DNA from: Pelagibacterales bacterium SAG-MED28
GTDB lineage: Bacteria; Pseudomonadota; Alphaproteobacteria; Pelagibacterales; Pelagibacteraceae
DNA length: 64,000 bases
Assembly (NCBI GenBank): GCA_014653835.1
Contig: JACWDY010000002.1
Location: 21,001 to 85,000, forward strand
Reading direction: 5' to 3'
Position numbers and translations under genes: made by a program. Shown one piece after another: positions 53,497-61,529 of the stretch. Position 1 is the first letter of the stretch; every line of letters starts with the position of its first letter. The notes beneath the pieces were generated by a model. The model was given only the letters and a program-made list of their open reading frames with translations. It was not told the DNA's origin and searched no databases.

Positions 53497-54432
53497 ATGA
53501 GATCAAACATACTAATTGTTGGTGGCTCTGGTTTTGTAGGAACAAATATTTTAAAGAAAATTAATCACACTAAGTATAATGTCTACGCAACATTAAATAA
53601 AAGTAAAAAATATGTTAAGAGTAATAAAATAAAGTATTTTAAAGGTAATTTAAAAAATTTAAAATTTTGCGAAAAAATTACTAATTCAATTGATATTGTT
53701 ATTATGTGTGCAGCTGTATCGAGTGGTGCAATGATAATTCAAAATAACCCAATGTTTCATGTTGACGACAACATAATAATGAATCAAAATATTTTAAAAG
53801 CATCTGCAAAAAACAGGGTAAAAAAGTTCGTATTTCTAAGTAGTAACACTGTCTATCCAGTTGGCAAAAAACCTATGAAGGAAAAAGACATGAACTATGA
53901 TCTTTTTTACAAATATTTTAACGTTGGATGGATGAAAATTTTTTCTGAGAAACTTTGTGAAATGTATAAAAGTAAGATGATAATAAATATAATAAGACCA
54001 GCTAACTTATATGGTCCTTATGATAAATTTGACCCAACTAGGTCTAAAGTAATACCAGCATTAATAAGAAAATTTGAAAGACAAAAAATAATTGAAGTTT
54101 GGGGATCAGGTAAAGACGTAAAAGATTTTTTATTTATTGAAGACTTTGTAGAAAATTTATTAACAGTTGTAGAAAAAGTCAATAAATTTTCGATATTAAA
54201 TATTTGTTCCTCAAACTCGATTAGTTTAGTCAAAATTTTAGATATCCTAAAAAAAATACACAAACCAAAACAAAAAAAAATTGTATTTAACAAAATTAAA
54301 CCCTCTATGATTCCATACAGAAAAATTAGTAATAAAAAAATTAAAAATTTAATTAAGTTTAAATTAGACAATAGTTTAGAAGAGGGTATTATTAAAACAG
54401 TAAAATGGTATAAAAAAAATAAGAAAGTTTAA
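53497..54432 (+). CDS. NAD-dependent epimerase/reductase-like SDR (Fcl-like), atypical YxxxK
   Basis: 311 residues. ILIVGGSGFVGTNIL binds NAD(P); CAAVSSGAMII and LSSNTVYP follow. The catalytic lysine lies in YFNVGWMKIFSEKL, where the residue four before it is valine instead of tyrosine; the nearest tyrosine is seven before. RPANLYGPYDKFD is normal. It could be the C4 reductase finishing a GDP-6-deoxyheptose, if another tyrosine substitutes. Last gene of the heptose operon; overlaps the opposite-strand SDR by four bases. Confidence 0.72.
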   Translation: MRSNILIVGGSGFVGTNILKKINHTKYNVYATLNKSKKYVKSNKIKYFKGNLKNLKFCEKITNSIDIVIMCAAVSSGAMIIQNNPMFHVDDNIIMNQNILKASAKNRVKKFVFLSSNTVYPVGKKPMKEKDMNYDLFYKYFNVGWMKIFSEKLCEMYKSKMIINIIRPANLYGPYDKFDPTRSKVIPALIRKFERQKIIEVWGSGKDVKDFLFIEDFVENLLTVVEKVNKFSILNICSSNSISLVKILDILKKIHKPKQKKIVFNKIKPSMIPYRKISNKKIKNLIKFKLDNSLEEGIIKTVKWYKKNKKV

Positions 54433-55418
54433 TTAAAATAGTTTTTTCTTAATTTATATTGTTTTTGATTTTTTAAAAACCAATCCCACGTGATTTTTAA
54501 ACCATGCTCTAAAGATGTATCTGGTTTATATTTAATAATTTTTTTTGCTGCTGAAATATCCATTACTCTTTTTGAAAATCCCTGGTTGGATTTGGATTTA
54601 AAAAAATATCTAAATGGAGTTATCTTATTCATCGTTTCGATCAATTTTTTTATTGATATGCCTTTACCGCTACCAAGATTTAAAAAATCGTATTTACCAG
54701 TGCCATAAACCATAGTTCTCAAAATGCCCTCTGCAATGTCCCCAGAATAAGCGATGTCTCTGATCGGTGATCCATCTCCCCAAACCTCTACGGGTCTTTT
54801 TTTTGATAAAATTTTTGACATTAAAGCTGGTATAACCATCGCATTTTTTTTATCAAAATTATCTCCAGGACCATAAACATTAGCGGGTCTCACTATAAAA
54901 AAATTCTTTAGTTTGAATTGTTTTTTATAAGCAATGATTTGTAACTCTGCCATTCTTTTGGCCCACCCTGGATAGAAATCCATAGGTTCTGCTTCGTAAT
55001 TAGATTGTTTTTCTCTGAATATACTTGCTTTGGCATAAGCTCCTATTGAGCTGGTGTAAACTAATCTTTTTATTTTATTAATTCTACATGCCTCCAGAAA
55101 ATTTGTATTCATCATAACTAAAGGAACATAAAAACTCGCAGGCTTTTCAATTGTTGTTTTTACAGAAGCTTTTATTCCAGCCAAATGAAATGCATAATCT
55201 TGATTTTTTGTAACTGTTTTACAAAAAGTAAAATCTGATAAATCGCCAATAACATGTTTTACACCCCGCTCAGTAGAGTATTTATCAAGTGATACTACGG
55301 TAATTTTTGCTTTCAAATTGAATAAAATTGTTGTGAGCTGTCTCCCAATTAATCCTGTGCCCCCAGTAATAATTACTTTTTTATTTTTGAATTTACTTTT
55401 AATTATATTATTGATCAT
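54429..55418 (-). CDS. NAD-dependent epimerase/dehydratase SDR
   Basis: 329 residues: VIITGGTGLIGRQLTTILF (about 15-33), HLAGIKASVKTT, VYTSSIGAYAKA and FYPGWAKRMAEL, where the tyrosine is five instead of four residues before the lysine. VRPANVYGPGDNFD and VWGDGSPIRDIAY are conserved. It starts in the stop codon of the E1-beta-like gene and probably handles a sugar nucleotide modified by that TPP enzyme. Confidence 0.78.
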   Translation of the reverse strand: MINNIIKSKFKNKKVIITGGTGLIGRQLTTILFNLKAKITVVSLDKYSTERGVKHVIGDLSDFTFCKTVTKNQDYAFHLAGIKASVKTTIEKPASFYVPLVMMNTNFLEACRINKIKRLVYTSSIGAYAKASIFREKQSNYEAEPMDFYPGWAKRMAELQIIAYKKQFKLKNFFIVRPANVYGPGDNFDKKNAMVIPALMSKILSKKRPVEVWGDGSPIRDIAYSGDIAEGILRTMVYGTGKYDFLNLGSGKGISIKKLIETMNKITPFRYFFKSKSNQGFSKRVMDISAAKKIIKYKPDTSLEHGLKITWDWFLKNQKQYKLRKNYFN

Positions 55419-55960
55419 TTCGAGTTGTAGTAATCGCCATTTTCTATCAATAATGTTGATTTAGAGTCTGCCCTATTCAGTGCTAATTTAAATTCTTTAA
55501 AAATATCTTTAGTATCTTTTAAACTTACGACATTTATTTCTGTTAAAATATTTTTGAAAATATTAGTATAATCTTGAGTGTGTTGTACTCCTCCGTTTAA
55601 CGGTTTTTTTGAGCCAACTGAGGTTCTAATAATTACTCGAGGCTTAAAAGAATTATTAGACAGAGTCCTCATTTTATCAAGATGATTAACTAATTGATTC
55701 ATTGCAAGAATTAAAAAATCAAATCTTGGAAAACATGATACAGGAACAAATCCATTTAGTGCTAAGCCGGTTGATAAACCTAATTGTACTTCTTCGAATA
55801 CAGGCAATTCAATTTTTTTCTTTTCAGATATATGTGAAAGTGTATTGAAAATGGCGTTCCCACTGTAATTTACTGATTGTCCTATGAAAATAGTTTTTTT
55901 ATTTTTTGCAAGGTAACTCATGCTCCTAATTAATTCTAATTTATATTTTAATTTTTTCAT
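55415..55960 (-). CDS. TPP-dependent enzyme, beta-like subunit (E1-beta/transketolase central domain)
   Basis: 181 residues, start set at ATG 55960, which overlaps the upstream TAA. LPVFEEVQLGLSTGLALNGF holds the glutamate that activates TPP, followed by FPRFDFLILAMNQLVNH. No C-terminal transketolase domain is present, so it is shorter than PDH E1-beta (about 325). Pairs with the alpha-like subunit encoded just upstream. Confidence 0.75.
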   Translation of the reverse strand: MKKLKYKLELIRSMSYLAKNKKTIFIGQSVNYSGNAIFNTLSHISEKKKIELPVFEEVQLGLSTGLALNGFVPVSCFPRFDFLILAMNQLVNHLDKMRTLSNNSFKPRVIIRTSVGSKKPLNGGVQHTQDYTNIFKNILTEINVVSLKDTKDIFKEFKLALNRADSKSTLLIENGDYYNSK

Positions 55961-56550
55961 TAAAATAATACCCATGAACCTGTTCCATGGTGTGGGAACT
56001 GTCGTTTATATTTATAATAAATAATATCTTTAGGTTTTTTAGAAATAATTTTCCAGGTTTTTTTTGTAGGCGTGTTAGTGCTTAATCCATTATCCTCAAT
56101 AATAAATTTTACAGGCAAGTTATGGTTTTTTGCATATTTGTAACACTCATAAAAAATACCTGTTTCAAATGTCATGTCTCCTACAAAAATAAATACTTTA
56201 TTTTTTTGTTTTTTTCTTTTAATGGCTAAACCTATACCAAGTCCAATAGGAATTCCTCCGCCAACAATTGATGAAGCAATAAATTTATGTTCTTTAAAAT
56301 TTAAACTCATACTTTTACCTTTTAGGATTTCTCTAAGTACTTTTTTTTCTGGTATTCCATGTAAAAGTGCATGGTAATGACTTCTCCAATTTGAAATGAC
56401 CCAATCATTTTTTTTAATTTTTTTAAATATCTTGATTAAATGCTCTTCATTTCCCCCAGAAAGGTGTATGGGGGCTTTGATTTTCCCCTTTTCGTAAACT
56501 TTTTTTACTACTAGCTCAAAATTTATTAATTTTTTTTTTAGATTTTTCAC
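55960..56550 (-). CDS. TPP-dependent enzyme, alpha-like subunit (E1-alpha type)
   Basis: 196 residues. The TPP motif is GDMTFETG with NDNGLST-like EDNGLSTN about 30 residues later (about 140-178). SSIVGGGIPIGLGIGLAIK precedes it, as in E1-alpha subunits. Shorter than PDH E1-alpha (about 330) and lacking its phosphorylation loops. With no E2 or E3 nearby, the pair may transfer an acyl or ketol unit to a sugar instead of feeding a lipoyl complex. Confidence 0.78.
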   Translation of the reverse strand: MKNLKKKLINFELVVKKVYEKGKIKAPIHLSGGNEEHLIKIFKKIKKNDWVISNWRSHYHALLHGIPEKKVLREILKGKSMSLNFKEHKFIASSIVGGGIPIGLGIGLAIKRKKQKNKVFIFVGDMTFETGIFYECYKYAKNHNLPVKFIIEDNGLSTNTPTKKTWKIISKKPKDIIYYKYKRQFPHHGTGSWVLF

Positions 56551-56554
56551 ATTA

Positions 56555-57439
56555 CTAATTTAATTTACCTGTAATTAGTTCATCATGACAATTAAATGTT
56601 AGAATAAGTAAAGTTCTATCTTTATTTTTTGGCATCGAGCCTTTGTGATAAACTCCAGTATTTAAAAAAAAACCATCACCTACATTGCCAATAAAGGAAA
56701 AAATACTATTATATTTAAATTTCATATCTTGCTTTTTATGAATTAACCTTGTTTTCCAATTTTTTAATTTTGGGCTGTTTTCATTAAAAAAAATATTACT
56801 CCTTTTAATAAATTCAGTAGGTCCGTCAGATTTATTTTTCACGTTATTTAAATAAAGAAAAAGTTTTAAAACTTTTTGCCCGTCAAGATCATTATGAAAA
56901 ACCTGAACATCTATTGGAAATTTTTTTTTTTTAAATGTATAAATCACTTTTGAGTGAACATGTTTATATTTTAATTTATCAAAATAAAAATCTGTTATTT
57001 TTTTAATTCTTGGAATATCTTTAATTTTTTTGATTTCAGGACATATTTTTTCTGGATTCTTAAATACAACATAATTACATTTCTTTTTCCATGATTTAAT
57101 GCCTTGTTTATGATCGCTGCTGGAAATCTTAGGAAAATTTTTCCAAAATTTAAGTGTTCTGTTTTTTTTATACAGATCTTTAAATTGTTTAATATTAAGA
57201 TTAGATGTGTCTTTTGGGAAAAAAATATTCCTAGGCGTAAGATTATTTAAAAATTTTTTTCTAATATTTATTAAAAATTTTACAGGTATTAATTGTCTTT
57301 CAACTAAGTAATCATTTTTAAGTAAAAAGTTTAAATTTTTACTTAAATGTATGCTTTGACGACTACTTTTCTTTTTATAATTTACGTTATTTAAAAAATT
57401 TTTTTTTAAAAATTTTACAATTTGACTGATTTCACTCAT
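56555..57439 (-). CDS. Phytanoyl-CoA dioxygenase-like 2OG/Fe(II) oxygenase
   Basis: 294 residues. Iron site QVFHNDLDGQK (His and Asp near 186-190) and, about 75 residues on, NTGVYHKGSMPKN with the second His, then RTLLILTF. LFLYLNNV and GPTEFI lie between. Lys/Phe/Asn-rich start. Could hydroxylate a sugar, lipid or amino-acid substituent. Four bases from the TPP-enzyme pair downstream, so cotranscribed. Confidence 0.75.
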   Translation of the reverse strand: MSEISQIVKFLKKNFLNNVNYKKKSSRQSIHLSKNLNFLLKNDYLVERQLIPVKFLINIRKKFLNNLTPRNIFFPKDTSNLNIKQFKDLYKKNRTLKFWKNFPKISSSDHKQGIKSWKKKCNYVVFKNPEKICPEIKKIKDIPRIKKITDFYFDKLKYKHVHSKVIYTFKKKKFPIDVQVFHNDLDGQKVLKLFLYLNNVKNKSDGPTEFIKRSNIFFNENSPKLKNWKTRLIHKKQDMKFKYNSIFSFIGNVGDGFFLNTGVYHKGSMPKNKDRTLLILTFNCHDELITGKLN

Positions 57440-57482
57440 TTTTTTAATTTAAATTATTATAATTTGATATTTTATATGTTCT

Positions 57483-57509
57483 TTGATGTAAATAAAAAAT
57501 AGTATAATG
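57483..57509 (+). promoter_or_regulatory. Candidate promoter of the radical SAM gene
   Basis: TTGATG (57483-57488) and consensus TATAAT (57504-57509), spacer 15. Expected start near 57516, four bases before the ATG at 57520, giving a nearly leaderless message. The spacer is shorter than ideal. Confidence 0.4.
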
Positions 57510-57519
57510 TAGTACTTAC

Positions 57520-58827
57520 ATGAAAATTAGTTTTATTATACCCAGCTGGCATTACTTTAGTGATCCTTTTAAATTGCAACCTTATTGGGAGCTTTATTAC
57601 ACGACTATTCTTAAAAAGCAACTAGGTGAAAAAGCAGAAATTAATCTAATTGATTTAAGAGGAAGGTCAAAAGGAAGTGGGAATGATAGTTTTAACCAAA
57701 TAGTAGATGAAATTGAAGAAAGAGATTTTTATCTTTACTGGATCATGAAAACTGGAGATGCAAATGAGGTATATTCTATAGTTCAAAGTTTGAAAAAAAA
57801 ATTCCCCAAATCAAAACATATCGCTGGAGGCACACATATCGATATGCTGCCTGATGAATGTGCGGAGAAGTTTGATACAATTATAATTGGTCCTGCTGAA
57901 AATAATTTTAAAATTTCTTTAGAAGCAAATAAAAAAATATTAAAAGAAGATTATACAAATATCCCCTTTTCTGAAACACCCTATCCAAAAAGAGATCTTC
58001 TGCCCTTTAATTCCATGTTCAGTAAAGAAATGTTTAAACAATACGGAGATTACAATGCAACTATGGTTTATTTTTCAAGAGGTTGTTTTTATAAATGTTC
58101 ATATTGTGTTTATAATGTTCCGAATAAATTACAATCTAAAAGTCCAAAGTTAATAACCGACGAAATTGAATATTTAAAAGATGAATTTAAAGTTCAAGCA
58201 ATACTCTTAAAAGATGAAATAGCTTTAAATCCTAATAAAAAAATTTTTCTTCCTCAAATGGAAGCCTTGGGTAAGACAGATATTTTGTGGAGAGGTCAAA
58301 CTACTTCTGTTGGAACCTATGATCAACTAAAAATAGCAAAAGAAACTGGTTGCTTAGAGCTCTCTGTTGGAATTGAAACAGTTGATGATAATGCAATGAA
58401 ATATATCAATAAAACTTGGCAATCAGAAAAAATAATTGCAAAATTTATAGAAAACATAAAAAAAGTAGGTATTAAAATTAAGATTTGCTTGATTTTCGGT
58501 TTACCTGGAGAACCAAAAAATATTGTAGAAAAAACGCTGAGGTTTATAGAAAAATATCGACCAGATTATATAAGTTTATCGGGTTTTTGCCCTATGCCTG
58601 GATCCCCAATCTACAATAATCCAGATAAATTTGGAATTGAGTATATTGATAAAGATTGGGATAAACATGCTCATTTGCTTTATAGATTTTCTGATACTGA
58701 GCATGTTGGTCTACCTTTTAGATACAAAAAAGAAACTGAGTGGGGAAATTCATTTACTAGGGACCAAATAATTGGAAATATAAAGGAAGTTCAGAAATGG
58801 CTTTCAAACCAATCAATGACTTATTAA
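57520..58827 (+). CDS. Radical SAM protein with N-terminal B12-binding-like domain
   Basis: 435 residues. The 4Fe-4S motif is C189-FYK-C193-SY-C196. The N-terminal region (about 1-135) resembles a cobalamin-binding fold (HIAGGTHIDMLPDECAEKFD, IIIGPAE), but the usual DxHxxG is not seen, reading DLRGRS. After the radical SAM barrel come GVYD-like SVGTYDQLKIAKETG, LSVGIETVDDNAMKYINK and FGLPGEPKNIVEKTLRF. Likely methylates or rearranges an unreactive carbon in a glycan precursor. Stands alone on the plus strand. Confidence 0.85.
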   Translation: MKISFIIPSWHYFSDPFKLQPYWELYYTTILKKQLGEKAEINLIDLRGRSKGSGNDSFNQIVDEIEERDFYLYWIMKTGDANEVYSIVQSLKKKFPKSKHIAGGTHIDMLPDECAEKFDTIIIGPAENNFKISLEANKKILKEDYTNIPFSETPYPKRDLLPFNSMFSKEMFKQYGDYNATMVYFSRGCFYKCSYCVYNVPNKLQSKSPKLITDEIEYLKDEFKVQAILLKDEIALNPNKKIFLPQMEALGKTDILWRGQTTSVGTYDQLKIAKETGCLELSVGIETVDDNAMKYINKTWQSEKIIAKFIENIKKVGIKIKICLIFGLPGEPKNIVEKTLRFIEKYRPDYISLSGFCPMPGSPIYNNPDKFGIEYIDKDWDKHAHLLYRFSDTEHVGLPFRYKKETEWGNSFTRDQIIGNIKEVQKWLSNQSMTY

Positions 58828-58832
58828 ATTAG

Positions 58833-59600
58833 TTAATCGATGATTGCGTATGAAACCCTAGACGCATTCTCGAATTTCTTCAGTCTAATATTATTTAGTC
58901 CTAAAGTTTCCATTACAGCTAAAGTTTCCCCCGGTGAATCTGGATCATTTAATTCATCAAAAGCTAAAACACTACCTTTAACTAATCTTGGTTTGATCAA
59001 TTTTATAAGTTCTTTTGTAGGCTCATAAATATCAAAATCAAAGTAAGCTAAAGAAATTATAGTGTGCTGATTTTTTGAAATATATTTTGGGAATTCTTTA
59101 ACTGCATCGCCTTTTATTATTTCATATTTTTTAATATGCGATAAAGGATTTAATTTTTCTTGGATTTCAAGGATTTCACCTAAAAATTTTTCATATTTAT
59201 CGTGTGTTTTGAGTGCTCCTTTAAACATCATTTGATGAGTTCCGTCTTTTTTATGAACATTTGGAAAACCATCAAATGTATCAAAAGCAATTATCTTTTT
59301 GTGCCTGTTAAATGGCTCATAAATTCCTCTTAAAGCTGAGAATAATGAGGAATTTTGACCCCATCTTGAACCAAATTCAAAAATATCTCCATGGACTCCT
59401 ACTGTAAGTTTAAACAAATGATCAATTAATAATATTCTAGATAAATGTTTTGAATCTAAAAACAAACCTAAATTTGAAAGTATTTGATTCTGTGGAATTT
59501 TACTGTTTAACAACAAGTCTTTAAGCCGACTTCTTAGTTTATCTTCTTCCGATGAAGTTTTAAGTTCTATTGAATCTGGATTTTTTTTTAAATTAACCAT
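58833..59600 (-). CDS. TylF/MycF-type sugar O-methyltransferase
   Basis: 255 residues. VHGDIFEFGSRWGQNSSLF (about 69-87) is the SAM loop, IIAFDTFDGFPNVHKKDG the acidic and lid region, ISLAYFDFDIYEPT the metal aspartates and LAFDELNDPDSPGET a further metal site. This matches macrocin-type 3-O-methyltransferases. Converges on the radical SAM gene six bases away. Confidence 0.8.
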   Translation of the reverse strand: MVNLKKNPDSIELKTSSEEDKLRSRLKDLLLNSKIPQNQILSNLGLFLDSKHLSRILLIDHLFKLTVGVHGDIFEFGSRWGQNSSLFSALRGIYEPFNRHKKIIAFDTFDGFPNVHKKDGTHQMMFKGALKTHDKYEKFLGEILEIQEKLNPLSHIKKYEIIKGDAVKEFPKYISKNQHTIISLAYFDFDIYEPTKELIKLIKPRLVKGSVLAFDELNDPDSPGETLAVMETLGLNNIRLKKFENASRVSYAIID

Positions 59601-59635
59601 TAAATATTTTTAGATACTTTTAGTTTATAAAGCAA

Positions 59636-60388
59636 TCAGATTTTTTTTTTAGACTTATACAAATTTTTTTTTAAATAGGCCTCAATAATGATGAATACTT
59701 CCCATAAGCCATTGATTAACGGGTTTACTTGGGCTTTCCCAGCTATTCTTTTTGGTTCATTTCCTGAAATTTCAATGTATTTTTTTTTACTTCTGATACA
59801 GCCTATAGCAAGTTGCGTGTGTATAGCTATTGTTAAATTAGATCTATTAATTTTAAATTCCTTAAATAAATTTTTGTTAACACACCTATAACCACCCATC
59901 AAATCTGTAAAGTTACCACTAAATAATAAATTAACAATCTTAGTAAACATATAATTTCCAAAACCAGTTACAAGGGTATCGTCGTAGCTTTTTGCATTAT
60001 CCTTATAACGTGAAACTATAACCATTTCATATCCTTGTTTTATTTTTTTAATTAATTTGGGCAAATATTTTGGCATCATATTTCCGTCGGGTGTAAATGG
60101 AATTATAACATTATTAAACTGAGCTTTTTTGATCCCTAGCCAATACGCGTCCATAATATTTTTTTTTAAATAAGTTATTTCAAAGCTTGAGTATTTTTTA
60201 TTTTGATCAATAACTTTTATTTTGTTTTTGATAAGAAATTCTTTAGATCCATCTGTAGATCCACCATCAATAGCTATTATTTCATCAACTAAATATCTGT
60301 ACTTTAAAAGCTTTGGCAAAATAATTCTTAAGCTAACTATTTCGTTCAAGTTTAAAATTGCTAGAGAAATTTTTTTATTTTTTTCCAT
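59636..60388 (-). CDS. Family 2 glycosyltransferase (dolichol-phosphate-mannose-synthase type)
   Basis: 250 residues. ISLAILNLNEIVSLRIILP, IIAIDGGSTDGSKEFL, IIPFTPDGNMMPKYL (metal aspartate) and MVIVSRYKDNAKSYDD, then LMGGYRCVNKNLF. The conserved endings suggest a polyprenyl-phosphate sugar transferase. It starts one base inside the aldo/keto reductase stop. Confidence 0.85.
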   Translation of the reverse strand: MEKNKKISLAILNLNEIVSLRIILPKLLKYRYLVDEIIAIDGGSTDGSKEFLIKNKIKVIDQNKKYSSFEITYLKKNIMDAYWLGIKKAQFNNVIIPFTPDGNMMPKYLPKLIKKIKQGYEMVIVSRYKDNAKSYDDTLVTGFGNYMFTKIVNLLFSGNFTDLMGGYRCVNKNLFKEFKINRSNLTIAIHTQLAIGCIRSKKKYIEISGNEPKRIAGKAQVNPLINGLWEVFIIIEAYLKKNLYKSKKKI

Positions 60389-61467
60389 TAAGCAATCATC
60401 ATCTTAATTTTTTTATTCCAACCGTAAGCAATTACATGGGCCCAATATCTTAGTCTTCCTTCTTTTATATGAAATTCATTATTAATTTTTTTCAGCTTTA
60501 TAAGTTTTAACTTATGCCCTTCTTTTAGTTTTGTTGAAAGTATTTTAGGTGAAGGGTGTAATTCTCCTTTGTTATTCATAGCATCTTTTAAATTTGTTAT
60601 CTTTTTATATTTTTTATTAAAATAAACAACCTGCTTTAATTTTAAGTAGATATAATTTGGTTTAAAATACACGTCGAGTTTCTTTATATCTGTGGGCTTA
60701 AGTTTAAATTTAAGAGAATTCAAATTATCCTTTAGATGGGATATTTTTTTTGTGTGAGGAATTAAAATCATATTTTTAGACTTACTAGCTAAATAGTTAA
60801 GCATAATTGAATATCTAGATCTACGGTATTTTTTCATCAATGAATTTAATATTTCATTTTCTTTATTAGAAAAAGCAATCTCACCAGAACCAAAAGGACT
60901 ATAACAAATAATTTTTATATTATTTTTTTCACAAAATTTAATTTTATTTTCTAAATTTCTATCCCTTATTGAAAATTCATCTTGTATAAATTTAAAAGAT
61001 CCTTTTAATTTTTTTTTAAAGTATTTTATGTCTTTTAAATCATAATTACTTAAGCCAAAAAATCTTACTTTTTTATTTTTTTTTAAATAATTAAAAGCTT
61101 TTATTATTTCATCATTTTTTACATCGTAATTTGGCCAATGTGGTTGTATTAAATCAATAGCCTTTATATTTAAATTTTTTAAACTTTTGAGTGTAGAGTT
61201 TACAAATTTGTCAAATCTCAAGTTTTCTGCAGTTACCTTAGTTGAAATAAAGTTCTTTTGTTTAATATTATTTTGTAAACTGCCAATTATTTTTTCGCTA
61301 TCACCATCTCCATAGGAAATCGAAGTATCTATAAAATTTCCCAATTTTGATCTACAAAAGAATTTTAAAGTATTTTTATGATTTAAATTATATTTTGACT
61401 CTTTTGAAAAAGCGCCTCCAAAACCAAAACCTAAACCAATTCTTTTAATTTTATCGAAATTAATCAT
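60388..61467 (-). CDS. Aldo/keto reductase with an extra C-terminal domain
   Basis: Residues 1 to about 275 form an AKR barrel: IGLGFGFGGAFSKES, then FIDTSISYGDGDSEK (Asp and Tyr), ISTKV (Lys), LIQPHWPNYD (His) and FGLSNYDLKDI, so the catalytic tetrad is complete. Residues about 275-359 (HPSPKILSTKLKEGHKLKL, then GRLRYWAHVIAYGWN) are extra; they may cover the active site or bind a partner. It probably reduces a keto sugar, like the dTDP- and CDP-ketosugar AKRs. Diverges from the TPP gene. Confidence 0.75.
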   Translation of the reverse strand: MINFDKIKRIGLGFGFGGAFSKESKYNLNHKNTLKFFCRSKLGNFIDTSISYGDGDSEKIIGSLQNNIKQKNFISTKVTAENLRFDKFVNSTLKSLKNLNIKAIDLIQPHWPNYDVKNDEIIKAFNYLKKNKKVRFFGLSNYDLKDIKYFKKKLKGSFKFIQDEFSIRDRNLENKIKFCEKNNIKIICYSPFGSGEIAFSNKENEILNSLMKKYRRSRYSIMLNYLASKSKNMILIPHTKKISHLKDNLNSLKFKLKPTDIKKLDVYFKPNYIYLKLKQVVYFNKKYKKITNLKDAMNNKGELHPSPKILSTKLKEGHKLKLIKLKKINNEFHIKEGRLRYWAHVIAYGWNKKIKMMIA

Positions 61468-61529
61468 TAAGTAAATTTATAAGATGATATTGTTTAAAAA
61501 TTATGTATAAATGATTAATATCACAACTC

